This document shows, one piece after another, positions 17,962-29,535 of a DNA stretch of 64,000 nt; the stretch's first letter is position 1, and each line of letters begins with the position of its first letter. The stretch covers positions 5,935,001-5,999,000 of the forward strand of contig CATNEN010000038.1 in assembly GCA_950097015.1 (NCBI GenBank), given 5' to 3'. The position numbers and the translations under genes were made by a program. The notes beneath the pieces are model-generated. The model had not been told where the DNA came from. It did not search any database and worked only from the letters and a program-made list of their open reading frames with translations. Source of the DNA: Macrostomum hystrix. Its lineage: Eukaryota; Platyhelminthes; Macrostomidae.

Positions 17962-20900
17962 ATGGCCACTGGCCTACTGTGTAGCATCGGTCCATTTGAG
18001 CCTGAAAATGAGGACTGGCTGCAGTACAAGGAAAGAGTGGAGCAAGTTTTCATTGCAAGCGACATAGAGTCCGAAGACAAAAAGCGAGCTGTCTTCCTCA
18101 GTGTCTGTGGCAAGGAGACATTCAAGCTGATTTGCAGCCTGCTGGCCCCGGAAAAGCCATCGGAGACGAGCTATGCAAACATTTGCCAAAAGCTAAAGGA
18201 GCACTGGAAGCTGGAGCCTTCTGAAATTGTGCAGCGTTTTCATTTCTATCAGCGCGTGAGGGCCAGCGCCGAGTCAGTGGCGGATTTCCTGGCCAGTTTG
18301 CGGCGTCTGGCCGCGGATTGCAAGTTCGGAAACAGCTTGCAGTCGATGCTCAGGGATCGGCTGGTGCTCGGCATCCAGGACGATCGGATCCAGCGCAGAC
18401 TGCTGTCGGAGCCGGGGCTGGATCTCGAGAAGGCGCTGAAGATTGCTCAAGCGGTGGAGCTGGCGGAAAAAGGCTGCACAGTCGTCAGGAGCTCACAGGA
18501 GGCGGCTGGCCCAGCGGCGGCTGCTTCAGTCGATCGAGTCGACCAGGCCAAGGCGACCGGATCCGGTCGAGCCCCACAGAAGTGCTTCCGGTGCTTGTCG
18601 ACTCGACATCTGGCGGACAGGTGCCCGTTCATCAAGAAGGGATGCTTCAAGTGCGGCAAGCTCGGGCACACCGCAGCTGCTTGCCGTAGAGGCGCCGGAG
18701 CTTCGGGTGCGGACTCCAAGCCCCGCGTGGGCGCCGTGCAAGAAGCAGAAGACCAGGACTGCAGCTCCCTTAACACCGTGCCCAGCGTTGCAGCAAAGGT
18801 GCCACCCTACTTGACCACGGTACGGATCAACGGCGTGTCCTGCCTGATGGAGATCGACACGGGCGCCGCGGTGTCGCTAATCTCAGCCAAAGTCTACCAG
18901 GATCTTCTCGGTGGTATCCCTAAGCTCGGTGGGACCACGATTCGGCTGCGGAACTACGGCGGCCAACCTGTCAACGTGCTGGGACAGTTGAGCGTCACTG
19001 TGGAAATTCCAGGAAAGGAACAGAAACTCCTGCCTCTGGTGGTGGTCTCAGGAAGCGGCTCCAGCTTAATCGGACGGAACTGGCTGTCTGAACTAACCTT
19101 GGACTGGAGAAGCATCAAGGAGCTGCGAGAGCGAGAACTGTCGGCTCAGGGCAATCAGCAGGTGGAGCAGCTGGTGCAAAAGTACAGCGCAGTATTTTCG
19201 GACGGACTCGGTTGCTACACAGGCGAACCACTGAAATTGCGGACGAAACCAAGTGCACAGCCCAAATTTTTCAAAGCTCGGACGGTGCCGTTCGCCTTGA
19301 AGTCCAAGGTGGAGGAGCAACTTGACCGGGAGATCGAGCAAGGCGTTCTGCAGCCTGTCTCTAACTCCGAGTACGCGTCTCCTATCGTGCCGGTGCTCAA
19401 GGCGGATGGATCCGTCAGAATCTGCGCAGATTTCAAGTGCACTGTGAACCAGGACGTTGTGCCGGACTCCTACCCGCTGCCCAGAATTGAAGAATTGTTC
19501 GCAAAGCTAACAGGGGGCCAGAAATTCACCAAGCTAGACCTCAGTCAGGCGTATCAGCAGCTGCCCCTGGACTCGGAATCACAGCGTCTGTGCACCATCA
19601 ACACCTCCAAGGGGTTGCTCAGATACACCAGGCTGCCGTTCGGCATCTCACCGGCAGTCGTTATGTTTCAGAGGACAATGGACGGGTTGCTTCAAGGAAG
19701 ACCGCAAACGGCAGCTTTTATCGACGATCTGCTGGTGACAGGAACTGATGACGCGAAGCACCTGGAGAACCTGGAAGCTGTTTTGCAGCGCCTACAAGAT
19801 GCTGGGCTGAAGTGCCGAGCTGACAAGTGCCGGTTCATGCAGGAGTCCGTGAGCTACCTGGGCCACCGAATCGACGCCGGCGGTCTCCACCCGCTGGAAA
19901 GCAAGGTCAGCGCGATCATCGAGGCGCCAGCTCCCCAGGACGTCACCCAACTCCGCAGCTTCCTGGGCCTCATAAATTATTATGGACGATTCCTGCCGAA
20001 CCTGTCCAGCATGCTCGCTCCGCTGCACCGCCTCTTGGACAAGGGCGCTGCCTGGCAATGGAACAGCCCGCAAGAGAGTGCGTTTCACCGCTGCAAGGAG
20101 CTCCTGCTGAGCTCCCAGACTCTAGTGCACTTCGACCCCGGGAAAGAGGTCATCCTGGAATGCGACAGCTCGCCCTACGGTCTCGGCGCGGTCATCTGCC
20201 ACCTGATAGATGGCGTGGAGCGGCCTATCGCGTTTGCGTCCCGCACTCTGGCCGATGCGGAGAAGAACTACTCCCAGACGGAGAAGGAGGCCTTGGCAGT
20301 TGTTTTCGGCATCAAGCAATTCCACACCTATCTGTACGGCCGGAACTTCCAGCTGAAGAGTGACCACAAGCCGCTTCTAGGGCTGCTTCACGAGAACAAA
20401 GCCATTCCGCCACTAGCATCGGCCAGGATTCAGCGCTGGGCTCTGCTGCTGTCCAGCTACTCCTATCGACTGCAGTACCGCAAGGGCGCCACCCTGCTGC
20501 GGGCGGATGCGCTGAGCCGGTTGCCGCTGGTCGTGGTGACGGACAACGGTCCCAACTTCGTGAGCCAGGAGATGGAGAGCTTCATGAGCAGCAACGGCAT
20601 CCGGCATGTCAAGGTGTCGCCTTATCATCCGGCGTCCAACGGCCTTGCAGAACGCGCGGTACAAACAGTGAAGGCGGCTCTGGTGAAGGGACGGCCGGCG
20701 GCTCTGCAGACTCGGCTCGCTAGGTTCCTGCTGACCTACCAGGTGACTCCGCACAGCACGACTGGCGTTCCGCCGAGCCAGCTGATGATGGGCCGGCCTC
20801 TGCGAACGCTGCTGGATCTGGTACGTCCGGACGTCTCGGCTGTTGTCACGCGGCGACAGGAAGCACAGAAGCTACAACACGACAGGCGCGCCAGATCGAG

Positions 20901-21288
20901 GTCCTTCGAGGAAGGCGACGACGTCGTAGTGCGGGATTTCACGGGTCAGCAGAAGTGGCTGCCGGCCAGCATCAGCCGTCAAACGGCGCCTTTGTCCTAC
21001 GAGTGCCGGCTGCCTGATGATCGCATTGTACGCCGCCACGCCGACCATGTAGCCTCTGCAGGCATCGAACCGCGGACCTCAGGAAGCACAGAACAGCCAA
21101 TAAATGACAACCTGCGCTACGAATCGGCTGAGGCAGAGGTTCCGCCGCTACTGCCGCCCCCGCCGCCGCCGCCCGCACAGCCACCGACCGCGCCGCCGCC
21201 GCCCATGCAGCCGCCGCTTCCTCCAACTCCACAGGCGCGGCGTTCACAGAGGAGCCGAAAATGCCCGGACAGGTTGATGTACAACTGA
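17962..21288 (+). CDS. Ty3-type gag-pol polyprotein, integrase core partly deleted
   Basis: An uninterrupted 1108-aa ORF. Gag carries two CCHC zinc knuckles (about 207-241; CFRCLSTRHLADRC and CFKCGKLGHTAAAC). Protease has DTG at about 298. Reverse transcriptase has KLDLSQAYQQ and active-site FIDD at about 587. RNase H starts at ECDSSPYGLGA (about 732). Right after the RNase H end (RADALSRLPL) the frame enters VVVTDNGPNF (about 860), the middle of integrase. The HHCC zinc finger and the first catalytic Asp are therefore absent, while the DNG Asp and downstream Glu (NGLAERAVQT) remain. A proline-rich tail ends the protein. It could make particles and cDNA, but integration would need help. Gag and pol share one frame. 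Confidence 0.93.
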   Translation: MATGLLCSIGPFEPENEDWLQYKERVEQVFIASDIESEDKKRAVFLSVCGKETFKLICSLLAPEKPSETSYANICQKLKEHWKLEPSEIVQRFHFYQRVRASAESVADFLASLRRLAADCKFGNSLQSMLRDRLVLGIQDDRIQRRLLSEPGLDLEKALKIAQAVELAEKGCTVVRSSQEAAGPAAAASVDRVDQAKATGSGRAPQKCFRCLSTRHLADRCPFIKKGCFKCGKLGHTAAACRRGAGASGADSKPRVGAVQEAEDQDCSSLNTVPSVAAKVPPYLTTVRINGVSCLMEIDTGAAVSLISAKVYQDLLGGIPKLGGTTIRLRNYGGQPVNVLGQLSVTVEIPGKEQKLLPLVVVSGSGSSLIGRNWLSELTLDWRSIKELRERELSAQGNQQVEQLVQKYSAVFSDGLGCYTGEPLKLRTKPSAQPKFFKARTVPFALKSKVEEQLDREIEQGVLQPVSNSEYASPIVPVLKADGSVRICADFKCTVNQDVVPDSYPLPRIEELFAKLTGGQKFTKLDLSQAYQQLPLDSESQRLCTINTSKGLLRYTRLPFGISPAVVMFQRTMDGLLQGRPQTAAFIDDLLVTGTDDAKHLENLEAVLQRLQDAGLKCRADKCRFMQESVSYLGHRIDAGGLHPLESKVSAIIEAPAPQDVTQLRSFLGLINYYGRFLPNLSSMLAPLHRLLDKGAAWQWNSPQESAFHRCKELLLSSQTLVHFDPGKEVILECDSSPYGLGAVICHLIDGVERPIAFASRTLADAEKNYSQTEKEALAVVFGIKQFHTYLYGRNFQLKSDHKPLLGLLHENKAIPPLASARIQRWALLLSSYSYRLQYRKGATLLRADALSRLPLVVVTDNGPNFVSQEMESFMSSNGIRHVKVSPYHPASNGLAERAVQTVKAALVKGRPAALQTRLARFLLTYQVTPHSTTGVPPSQLMMGRPLRTLLDLVRPDVSAVVTRRQEAQKLQHDRRARSRSFEEGDDVVVRDFTGQQKWLPASISRQTAPLSYECRLPDDRIVRRHADHVASAGIEPRTSGSTEQPINDNLRYESAEAEVPPLLPPPPPPPAQPPTAPPPPMQPPLPPTPQARRSQRSRKCPDRLMYN

Positions 21289-21450
21289 ATGTGTTTTTTT
21301 TGTTTTTTTCTTGACAGACTTTTTTTACAGCTTTCGCGTGGTGTTTGCTCCTTCGATTTTTTTTGTTATTGTTGTCGTGGTGCTGGGAAGCATTTTCTTA
21401 TCTTTTTTTTGTTCCTTTTTTTGCTTCTTTTTCGTCTACGTGTGGAGGGA

Positions 21451-21685
21451 TGTGGTGACTGCGTTTCGCTATCAGTGCAGAGTAGGGGATTGAGGGTGTT
21501 ATTTTTCTCTCTCTCTCGCAATGTACTCGCGCATGTGCGTACTCTGGAGCGCGTGCACGCCCAGAGGTAGCGGCTGATTGGTCAGCCTGGTCAGGCTGAG
21601 AAATAAACTTATATTTATTTAGAGAGCTAGGCTTGGCCTGCTCTGAAAGGCTTCTCTCTCTGCAAGCCACGCTGACTTTATTACA
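21451..21685 (+). repeat. 3' LTR of the Ty3-type element
   Basis: 235 bp, same ends as the 5' LTR, with a CT tract shorter by four bases. Followed by target duplication atatg. Confidence 0.93.
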
Positions 21686-21690
21686 ATATG

Positions 21691-22146
21691 GTCCCTACAT
21701 GAAAAATATTTAATATATGATTCTAATTGGTCTGTTAATTGGCTCTTGATTGATTCTTAAATATTTGTGAAACTTAAAAAATGGTTATGGACAATATTAG
21801 TGTATCTGATTCTAGGCCTCTTCAAAAGCAGGCATAAAGTAGTTCTAAATTTGTAAATGACAATTCAGCATTGTTTCTGCTTTATTCTTCACAATGTTGG
21901 CCATGATAATATGTGATCATTGCATTTGGGTCTCCCTATTGGCTGAGTACAAAATCAGTAGACAAAAATGACTATCCTTTTTATATGCATTATGTTTAAA
22001 AATGATTGGACAAATTTGCTTAACTGGTTGTTTTAAAAATTGCACTTAGTTATTACAACTTATTTTGTTCCTTACAGTAGATATCAAAAGTATATGGCTC
22101 TTTTCTAGCTATTTAAGGAGATTTTTCTTTTTCAAAGCAGTTATTG
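21691..22146. other. AT-rich spacer
   Basis: No gene or repeat recognised. Confidence 0.35.
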
Positions 22147-22148
22147 TA

Positions 22149-22791
22149 GGGTAATGTATCATCAACCGAACAGTGTATCTTCAAAACCGAACAAGAATTT
22201 TGACTTCTTCCTTGGTCTTATGCAAGACAGAAACAAGCTATTGTGTTTCACAGAACAACTAATTTGAAAGTTGAAGAAATTATCTACAAGCTGAGGCATG
22301 ATGTGCAATGAAGCATTAAGAGGAAAGAAAGATATTGATGTTTCAGTAGAAATTTTTATTGCAAAAGCATACTTTTTAACAACATTTTTTCAGTATGTAC
22401 TTTAGACTAAGATTGTATGTGGTTGCTTGCCAATTAAATGACCATAAATGTAGTTATTTATAGAGCATGAAAAATGCCTTCAAATGACATAATTCATGAT
22501 AGTTAACTCCTTAAAATAAGATTAAACCACTCACTCAAATTTTAAAACCAAACATCAAATTCTCTGTTTGGTTTGAAGATACATGAAAATCATTGTTCGG
22601 TTTTAGAAAAAAAAGCAGGAATAACTTTTTTCTATTTGATAAAATAGCAAAAGCAGATACTTTTTAGAAAGATGTAACTGTTTTCTATAACTTGGCTTTT
22701 GATTTATCATCATATCTTAAATAGAAAATCTGTAGCTTAGGTTTGAAGTTAAAAAAATACACATTCTTGTTTGGTTGATGATACATTACCC
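22149..22791. mobile_element. MITE-like DNA element, TA target duplication
   Basis: 643 bp with inverted ends: GGGTAATGTATCATCAACC on the left and GGTTGATGATACATTACCC on the right, a perfect 19-bp TIR. TA flanks on both sides (22147-22148, 22792-22793). Motifs like gaacagtgtatcttcaaaac and gttcggttttag recur inside, so subterminal repeats are present. No coding frame. TA duplications suggest the Tc1/mariner superfamily or a relative. Confidence 0.85.
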
Positions 22792-22793
22792 TA

Positions 22794-23527
22794 ATAATTT
22801 CTAATCTTCAATTAGATATATTAAAAAAAGAAAAATACATAATTAAGCATAGGAATTCTAGGCTAGCCAAAATGCTTGACCCATAAAAAAAGAAATCAGA
22901 TTTGTGAAATATAAAATATTATGTTGTAATAACTATTTTCAATAGGGCTTTTACACATACCACCAGATAGGCTAACTAGCTGCCTAAATAAATAATAATT
23001 TCAATGTGTATACTTTATATCTATTTCCATAGACATATTTTTGAAACCCAGTGAATTGAATTATTGAAATTAGGTAATAACTCAAATATCTTTAACAGCC
23101 TATCCATTCTTTTGTAGAGTCTCCTTTCTATATCCACCCTATCCCATAGAATTCCCTCCTATTTAGGCCTAGTCTAAAAAAATTACTCCTAAGTTCTCAG
23201 AATCACAATTCAGAAACCAACATTCTCTTGACTTACTTGACTTAGCAGTAGGTTATAGGGACCTTCAGTGGTATGTGGGAAATGAATTTATCTAAATGAG
23301 AAGGCAATTAGTATAATTCAGATTTAAATCAGGTAGCCCCTTTAGCCTGTTGGATCCTGTTATGATAAGACATGATACACAGAAAGTGTTGCTTGACTAT
23401 ATGAGGCACTTTTATAGTAAATAAGTATTACAAATTGTGATTCCATGGTTGTTATTATATTTTTCCAGCCTTTTAAGAGTAGTTGTAGTTGTGCCAAGTG
23501 CTATTTTTTGGTAATCTAATGGTAATC
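22794..23527. other. AT-rich spacer
   Basis: Nothing recognised. Confidence 0.35.
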
Positions 23528-23806
23528 ATCTAATATACTAAAAATGAAATGCTTGGTTGGTTGCTTGTAATTGATTTTCTCCCGAACGGCTCAACCGATT
23601 TTCACCATTTCTTCACCAAAAGATGCCAAATATAGGGACAATTATACACGTATTTTTATTAAGCTTAACTTTATTGCTAAAGGGATTAAATATTCGAAAA
23701 ACATGATTTTTCAAAGGTCAAACCATCTTGGCCTATTGAGAATTTTACTCACTGCCGCTGAATTGGAATTGCATCGTCAAATTGCGCAACACCCCCTCGC
23801 TGACTG
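23528..23806 (+). mobile_element. Helitron-like 5' end fragment
   Basis: Begins near TCTAATATACTAAAAATG and continues with ctcccgaacggctcaaccga and ttttcacc. This TC-start and the GGCTCAACCGATTTTCACC block are typical leaders of animal Helitrons. The full Helitron at 42859-48868 has the related cgctcaaccaaatcgcacc in its leader. No 3' hairpin-CTRR end was located. The 78-codon frame is not regarded as a gene. Confidence 0.5.
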
Positions 23807-24116
23807 AGTTAGAAGCCTGCACTCTGGAGACAAATTTGAAATAAATGTACACAACCAACCGCGAGACTGAGTGTACTCTATTTTCTTACTTCATTGTACA
23901 AAGCCAGAACTTTGAGAATTAATTTTATAAGGCTGATTTTTGCACCCACTAACCAACAGTCGGAATAGCCGATGTGTAGGCACTAGGAATAGGTTATAGG
24001 CTAGGCTAGGGTTCGATTCTGCACTGCGTCAAATCATTTAGACTAATTTTCAGCCAGTAGTGATTGAAGATTATTTTGATTTTTTTTTCATTTCGTAAAT
24101 AAAATATCATAAATCA
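23807..24116. other. Unique spacer with an isolated B-box-like motif
   Basis: Contains gggttcgattctgcactg near 24010, a lone pol III B-box match. Too little else is tRNA-like to call a gene. Confidence 0.3.
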
Positions 24117-26520
24117 TAGCAAACCTGAGTTTGAATCATGGCAAAAATAGAGCTTGAATCATGGCTAAACCAGCGTCTGAATCATGGCTAAACCAGAGCT
24201 TGAATCATGGCTAAACCAGAGTCTGAATCATGGCTAAACTGGAGTCTGAATCATGGCTAAACCAGGGTCTGAATCATGGCTAAACCAGAGTTTGAATCAT
24301 GGCTAATTCAGGGTCTGAATCATGGCTAAACCAGAGTTTGAATCATGGCTAAACCAGAGTTTGAATCATGGCTAAACCAGAGTCTGAATCATGGCTAAAC
24401 CAGAGTTTGAATCATGGCTAAACCAGAGTTTGAATCATGGCTAACCCAGACTTTGAATCATGGCTAAACCAGAGTCTGAATCATGGCTAAACCAGCGTCT
24501 GAATCATGGCTAAACCAGAGTTTGAATCATGGCTAAACCAGAGTCTGAATCATGGCTAAACCAGAGTTTGAATCATGGCTAAACCAGATTTTGAATCATG
24601 GCTAACCCAGAGTTTGAATCATGGCTAAACCAGAGTCTGAATCTGAATCATGGCTAAACCAGCGTCTGAATCATGGCTAAACCAGAGTCTGAATCATGGC
24701 TAAACCAGAGTTTGAATCATGGCTAAACCAGGGTCTGAATCATGGCTAAAACAGAGTTTAAATCATGGCTAAACCAGAGTCTGAATCATGGCTAAACCAG
24801 AGTTTGAATCATGGCTAAACCAGGGTCTGAATCATGGCTAAACCAGAGTCTGAATCATGGCTAAACCAGGGTCTGAATCATGGCTAAACCAGAGTTTGCA
24901 TCATGGCTAAACCAGAGTCTGAATCATGGCTAAACCAGAGTCTGAATCATGGCTAAACCAGAGTTTGAATCATGGCTAAACCAGAGTCTGAATCATGGCT
25001 AAACCAGAGTCTGAATCATGGCAAAAATAGAGCTTGAATCATGGCTAAACCAGCGTCTGAATCATGGCTAAACCAGAGCTTGAATCATGGCTAAACCAGA
25101 GTTTGAATCATGGCTAAACCAGAGTCTGAATCATGGCTAAACCAGAGTCTGAATCATGGCTAAACCAGAGTCTGAATCATGGCAAAACCAGAGTCTGAAT
25201 CATGGCTAAACCAGAGTTTGAATCATGGCTAAACCAGGGTCTGAATCATGGCTAAACCAGAGTCTGAATCATGGCTAAACCAGAGTCTGAATCATGGCTA
25301 AACCAGAGTCTGAATCATGGCAAAACCAGAGTCTGAATCATGGCTAAAACAGAGTTTAAATCATAGCTAAACCAGCGTCTGAATCATGGCTAAACCAGAG
25401 TTTGAATCATGGCTAAACCAGAGTTAAAATCATGGCTAAACCAGAGTTTGCATCATGGCTAAACCAGAGTCTGAATCATGGCTAAACCAGAGTCTGAATC
25501 ATGGCTAAACCAGCGTCTGAATCATGGCTAAAACAGAGTTTAAATCATGGCTAAACCAGAGTCTGAATCATGGCTAAACCAGAGTTTGAATCATGGCTAA
25601 ACCAGGGTCTGAATCATGGCTAAACCAGAGTCTGAATCATGGCTAAACCAGGGTCTGAATCATGGCTAAACCAGAGTTTGCATCATGGCTAAACCAGAGT
25701 CTGAATCATGGCTAAACCAGAGTCTGAATCATGGCTAAACCAGAGTTTGAATCATGGCTAAACCAGAGTCTGAATCATGGCTAAACCAGAGTCTGAATCA
25801 TGGCAAAAATAGAGCTTGAATCATGGCTAAACCAGCGTCTGAATCATGGCTAAACCAGAGCTTGAATCATGGCTAAACCAGAGTTTGAATCATGGCTAAA
25901 CCAGAGTCTGAATCATGGCTAAACCAGAGTCTGAATCATGGCTAAACCAGAGTCTGAATCATGGCAAAACCAGAGTCTGAATCATGGCTAAACCAGAGTT
26001 TGAATCATGGCTAAACCAGGGTCTGAATCATGGCTAAAACAGAGTTTAAATCATGGCTAAACCAGAGTCTGAATCATGGCTAAACCAGAGTTTGAATCAT
26101 GGCTAAACCAGGGTCTGAATCATGGCTAAACCAGAGTCTGAATCATGGCTAAACCAGAGTCTGAATCATGGCTAAACCAGAGTCTGAATCATGGCAAAAC
26201 CAGAGTCTGAATCATGGCTAAAACAGAGTTTAAATCATAGCTAAACCAGCGTCTGAATCATGGCTAAACCAGAGTTTGAATCATGGCTAAACCAGAGTTA
26301 AAATCATGGCTAAACCAGAGTTTGCATCATGGCTAAACCAGAGTCTGAATCATGGCTAAACCAGAGTCTGAATCATGGCTAAACCAGCGTCTGAATCATG
26401 GCTAAACCATAGTATGAATCATGGCTAAACCAGAGTCTGAATCATGGCTAAACCAGAGTCTGAATCATGGCTAAACCAGAGTCTGAATCATGGCTAAACC
26501 AGCGTTTGAATCATGGCAAA
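24117..26520. repeat. 23-bp minisatellite with higher-order structure
   Basis: About 104 tandem units of 23 bp (gaatcatggctaaaccagag + tct/ttt variants) over 2.4 kb. A rare variant block (gcaaaaatagagcttgaatc) recurs at about 24142, 25021 and 25803. The last two are about 782 bp, or 34 units, apart and followed by the same variant order for many units. This shows duplication of large segments inside the array. Stops occur in all frames. Confidence 0.97.
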
Positions 26521-26689
26521 ATTTTTCTTTTGTCATTGAATTGAATTTTGAGTTTGTTATCTCATAACGTCATAATGATATATATTTGTATGATAAATAT
26601 TTTGCCTAATAATCATTTCATTGTTGTTCTTCTCAATTTTCTACAAAAGAAGCTGGGCAACTGGGCAACATTGTCAACTGGGCATCATC

Positions 26690-28175
26690 ATCAATAAGGA
26701 GTCCTCATCAAATGGGGGATCATTGTCAACTGGGGGATCATTGTCAACTGGGGGATCATTGTCAACTGGGTGATCATTGTCAACTGGGGGATCATTGTCA
26801 ACTGGGGATCATTGTCAACTGGGGGATCATTGTCAACTGTGAGATCATTGTCAACTGGGGGATCATTGTCAACTGGGGGATCATTGTCAACTGGGGGATC
26901 ATTGTCAACTGGGGGATCATCATCAACTGTGGGATCATTGTAAACTGGGGGATCATTGTCAACTGTGGGATCATTGTCAACTGGGGGATCATTGTCAACA
27001 AGGGGATCATTGTGAACTGGGGGATCATTGTCAACTGGGGATCATTGTCAACTGGGGGAACATTGTCAACTGGGGGATCATTGTCAACTGGGGGATCATT
27101 GTCAACTGGGTGATCATTGTCAACTGGGGGATCATTGTCAACTGAGGGATCATTGTCAACTGGGGTATCATTATCAACTGGGGGATCATTGTCAACTTGG
27201 GAATGATTGTCAAATGGGTGTTCATTGTCAACTGGGGGATCATTATCAACTGGGGGATCATTGTCAACTTGGGAATGATTGTCAAATGGGTGTTCATTGT
27301 CAACTGGGGGATCATTGTCAACTGGGAGATCATTGTCAACTGGGGGATCATTGTCAACTGGGGGATCATTGTCAACTGGGGTATCATTATCAACTGGGGG
27401 ATCATTGTCAACTTGGGAATGATTGTCAACTGGGGGATCATTGTCAACTGGGGGGATCATTGTCAACTGGGGGATCATTGTCAACTGGGTGATCATTGTC
27501 AACTTGGGGATCATTGTCATCTGAGGGATCATTGTCAACTGGGGTATCATTATCAACTGGGGATCATTGTCAACTGGGGGATCATTGTCAACTGGGGGAT
27601 CATTGTCAACTGGGGGATCATTGTCAACTGGGTGATCATTGTCAACTGGGGGATCATTGTCAACTGGGGGATCATGGTCAACTTGGGGATCATTGTCAAC
27701 TGTGAGATCATTGTCAACTGGGTGATCATTGTCAACTGGGGGATCATTGTCAACTGGGGGATCATTGTAAACTGGGGGATCATTGTCAACTGTGAGATCA
27801 TTGTCAACTGGGGGATCATTGTCAACTGGGGGATCATTGTCAACTGGGGGATCATTGTCAACTGGGGGATCATCATCAACTGGGGGATCATTGTCAACTG
27901 TGGGATCATTGTCATCTGGGGGATCATTGTCAACAAGGGGATCATTGTGAACTGGGGGATCATTGTCAACTGGGGATCATTGTCAACTGGGGGTTCATTG
28001 TCAACTGGGGGATCATTGTCAACTGGGGGATCATCATCAACTGGGGGATCATTGTCAACTGGGGATCATTGTCAACTGGGGGTTCATTGTCAACTGGGGG
28101 ATCATTGTCAACTGGGGGATCATCATCAACTGGGGGATCATTGTCAACTGGGGGATCATTGTCAACTGGGGGTTT
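26690..28175. repeat. 18-bp minisatellite (gggggatcattgtcaact)
   Basis: About 82 units of mostly 18 bp (some 17) over 1.5 kb, with segmental duplications such as the paired blocks around ttgggaatgattgtcaaatg at about 27200 and 27273. The 18-bp period leaves several frames open on both strands (up to 333 codons). The resulting peptides (IVNWGI, HCQLGD, TMIPQL) change with every 17-bp unit, so they are artefacts. Confidence 0.97.
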
Positions 28176-29129
28176 ATTTTAGCTTTAAAAAGCTGTAAAT
28201 TCAGCTGCTAAACAGTATATACAAGACGAATTAAAAATATTTCTGCTCCCCGAAGGGGGGCAAAACATGCTAGTAATTTAACTATAAATTTAATGGTAAT
28301 CATAGCTTATGACACTCTAAATAATTCCTAAACAAAGTTGTTAGGTCATGACAAACATTTAAAAAATATTTTACTTATTTAATAAAAAAATGATTTTTTT
28401 GGGAGTCCTGAATGTTGGTTCCATTTTGCAAATATATTATTTTTTATATAAAAATTCTGGAAAAAGGTAATGCATACTTTTAATTTCAATTTACATATAA
28501 GTGATTCATTACATAATTTCAGCTCATGATTCTATAATGAAAAGAGCCACCATGGACACCAGCCCTGCACCAAAGCGTTTGTGTCGTCCTTCAAGCCAGG
28601 TGCACAATTTTGAGGCTCCTAACAGTAGAGTGTCCTTTGTGCTCATCTACTTTAAGGAAGACGCATCCTACACAACTTTAACATCAACGTCAGGATTGCT
28701 ACCCAAGTCAATTCAAGGTTCAGACTTGACTGGACTGTAGCGAAAAAGCATCCTCTCTCTCATCATCGATAAATCATCTATGATCCATGATCCAAGTTGA
28801 TAAATCATGCGTATGAACTTTTTAGTATGCTTGCATTTCTATTTGTGTCTTTTTGTATATGCGCTTCTAAACGTTAGTTGGGCCAAATATTTATTAATAA
28901 TTTTCAGGTACTGTGAAAAATGTACTTATCTATTAAAGTACTTCTTTTTAGTGTACTATTAATGCTGTTATTTAACTGAGTCGAATTTACTGTAAGTATA
29001 ATCTATACTCTGACAAAAATATTCGTACCAAAAAGACGTCTTCACCATTGTACAAATCCCTTAAATATTGTTTCACAGTAACATTGCTTGTTGTTTTTTT
29101 GTTTCAGTGATTTAAGTCTACGATAATTG
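28176..29129. other. AT-rich spacer with one possible small exon
   Basis: Around 28530-28600 is aaaagagccaccATGGacacc, a strong initiation context. It is followed by about 16 codons (DTSPAPKRLCRPSSQ) and a donor-like CAG|GTGCAC. The frame stays open to 28740. It could be the first coding exon of a gene with its remaining exons unrecognised, but nothing else supports it. Confidence 0.25.
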
Positions 29130-29535
29130 TAAGTACTTGGAAGTAGGTCGGTCAACATGTAGTTCAAACATTGAATACTTGGAAAGTACTTGGAAGTAGG
29201 TCGGTCAACATGTAGTTTAAACATTGAATACTTGGAAAGTACTTGGAAGTAGGTCAGTCAACATGTAGTTTAAACATTGAATACTTGGAAGTAGGTCGGT
29301 CGATATGTGGTTCAAACATTGAATACTTGGAAAGTAACTTGGAAGTAGGTCGGTCGATATGTGGTTCAAACATTGAATACTTGGAAAGTACTTGGAAGTA
29401 GGTTGGTCGATTTGTGGTTCAAACATTGAATACTTGGAAGTAGGTCGTTTGATATGTGGTTTAAACATTGAATACTTGTAAAACTTGGAAGTAGGTCGGT
29501 CAACATGTTGTTTAAACATTGAATACTTGGAAGTT
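29130..29535. repeat. About 41-53-bp minisatellite
   Basis: About nine units containing aaacattgaatacttggaa, gtacttggaagtaggtcggt and a short variable piece (caacatgtagttt or cgatatgtggttc). The duplicated gtacttggaa half explains the two unit lengths. Confidence 0.9.

Larger units (their letters stand above)
17705..21685 (+). mobile_element. Ty3-type LTR retrotransposon, recent insertion
   Basis: A complete 3981-bp element bounded by LTRs of 239 and 235 bp that start TGTGGTGACT and end TTATTACA. It is flanked by a 5-bp target duplication (atatg at 17700-17704 and 21686-21690). The LTRs differ by about three substitutions and one CT-repeat indel, so the insertion is young. A single ORF carries gag, protease, RT, RNase H and the rear half of integrase. 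A primer-binding site follows the 5' LTR. The purine tract gtggaggga precedes the 3' LTR. Confidence 0.95.

Noticed and set aside
24000-24050. tRNA gene
   Set aside because: A B-box-like gggttcgattc is present but no A-box or foldable cloverleaf.
24117-26520. CRISPR-like array
   Set aside because: Units are contiguous 23-mers without unique spacers in a eukaryotic genome; a simple minisatellite.
27197-28198. 333-codon open frame (IVNWGI repeats) and the opposite-strand TMIPQL/VDNDPP frames
   Set aside because: An 18-bp repeat keeps all frames open; 17-bp units switch the peptide. No gene signals.
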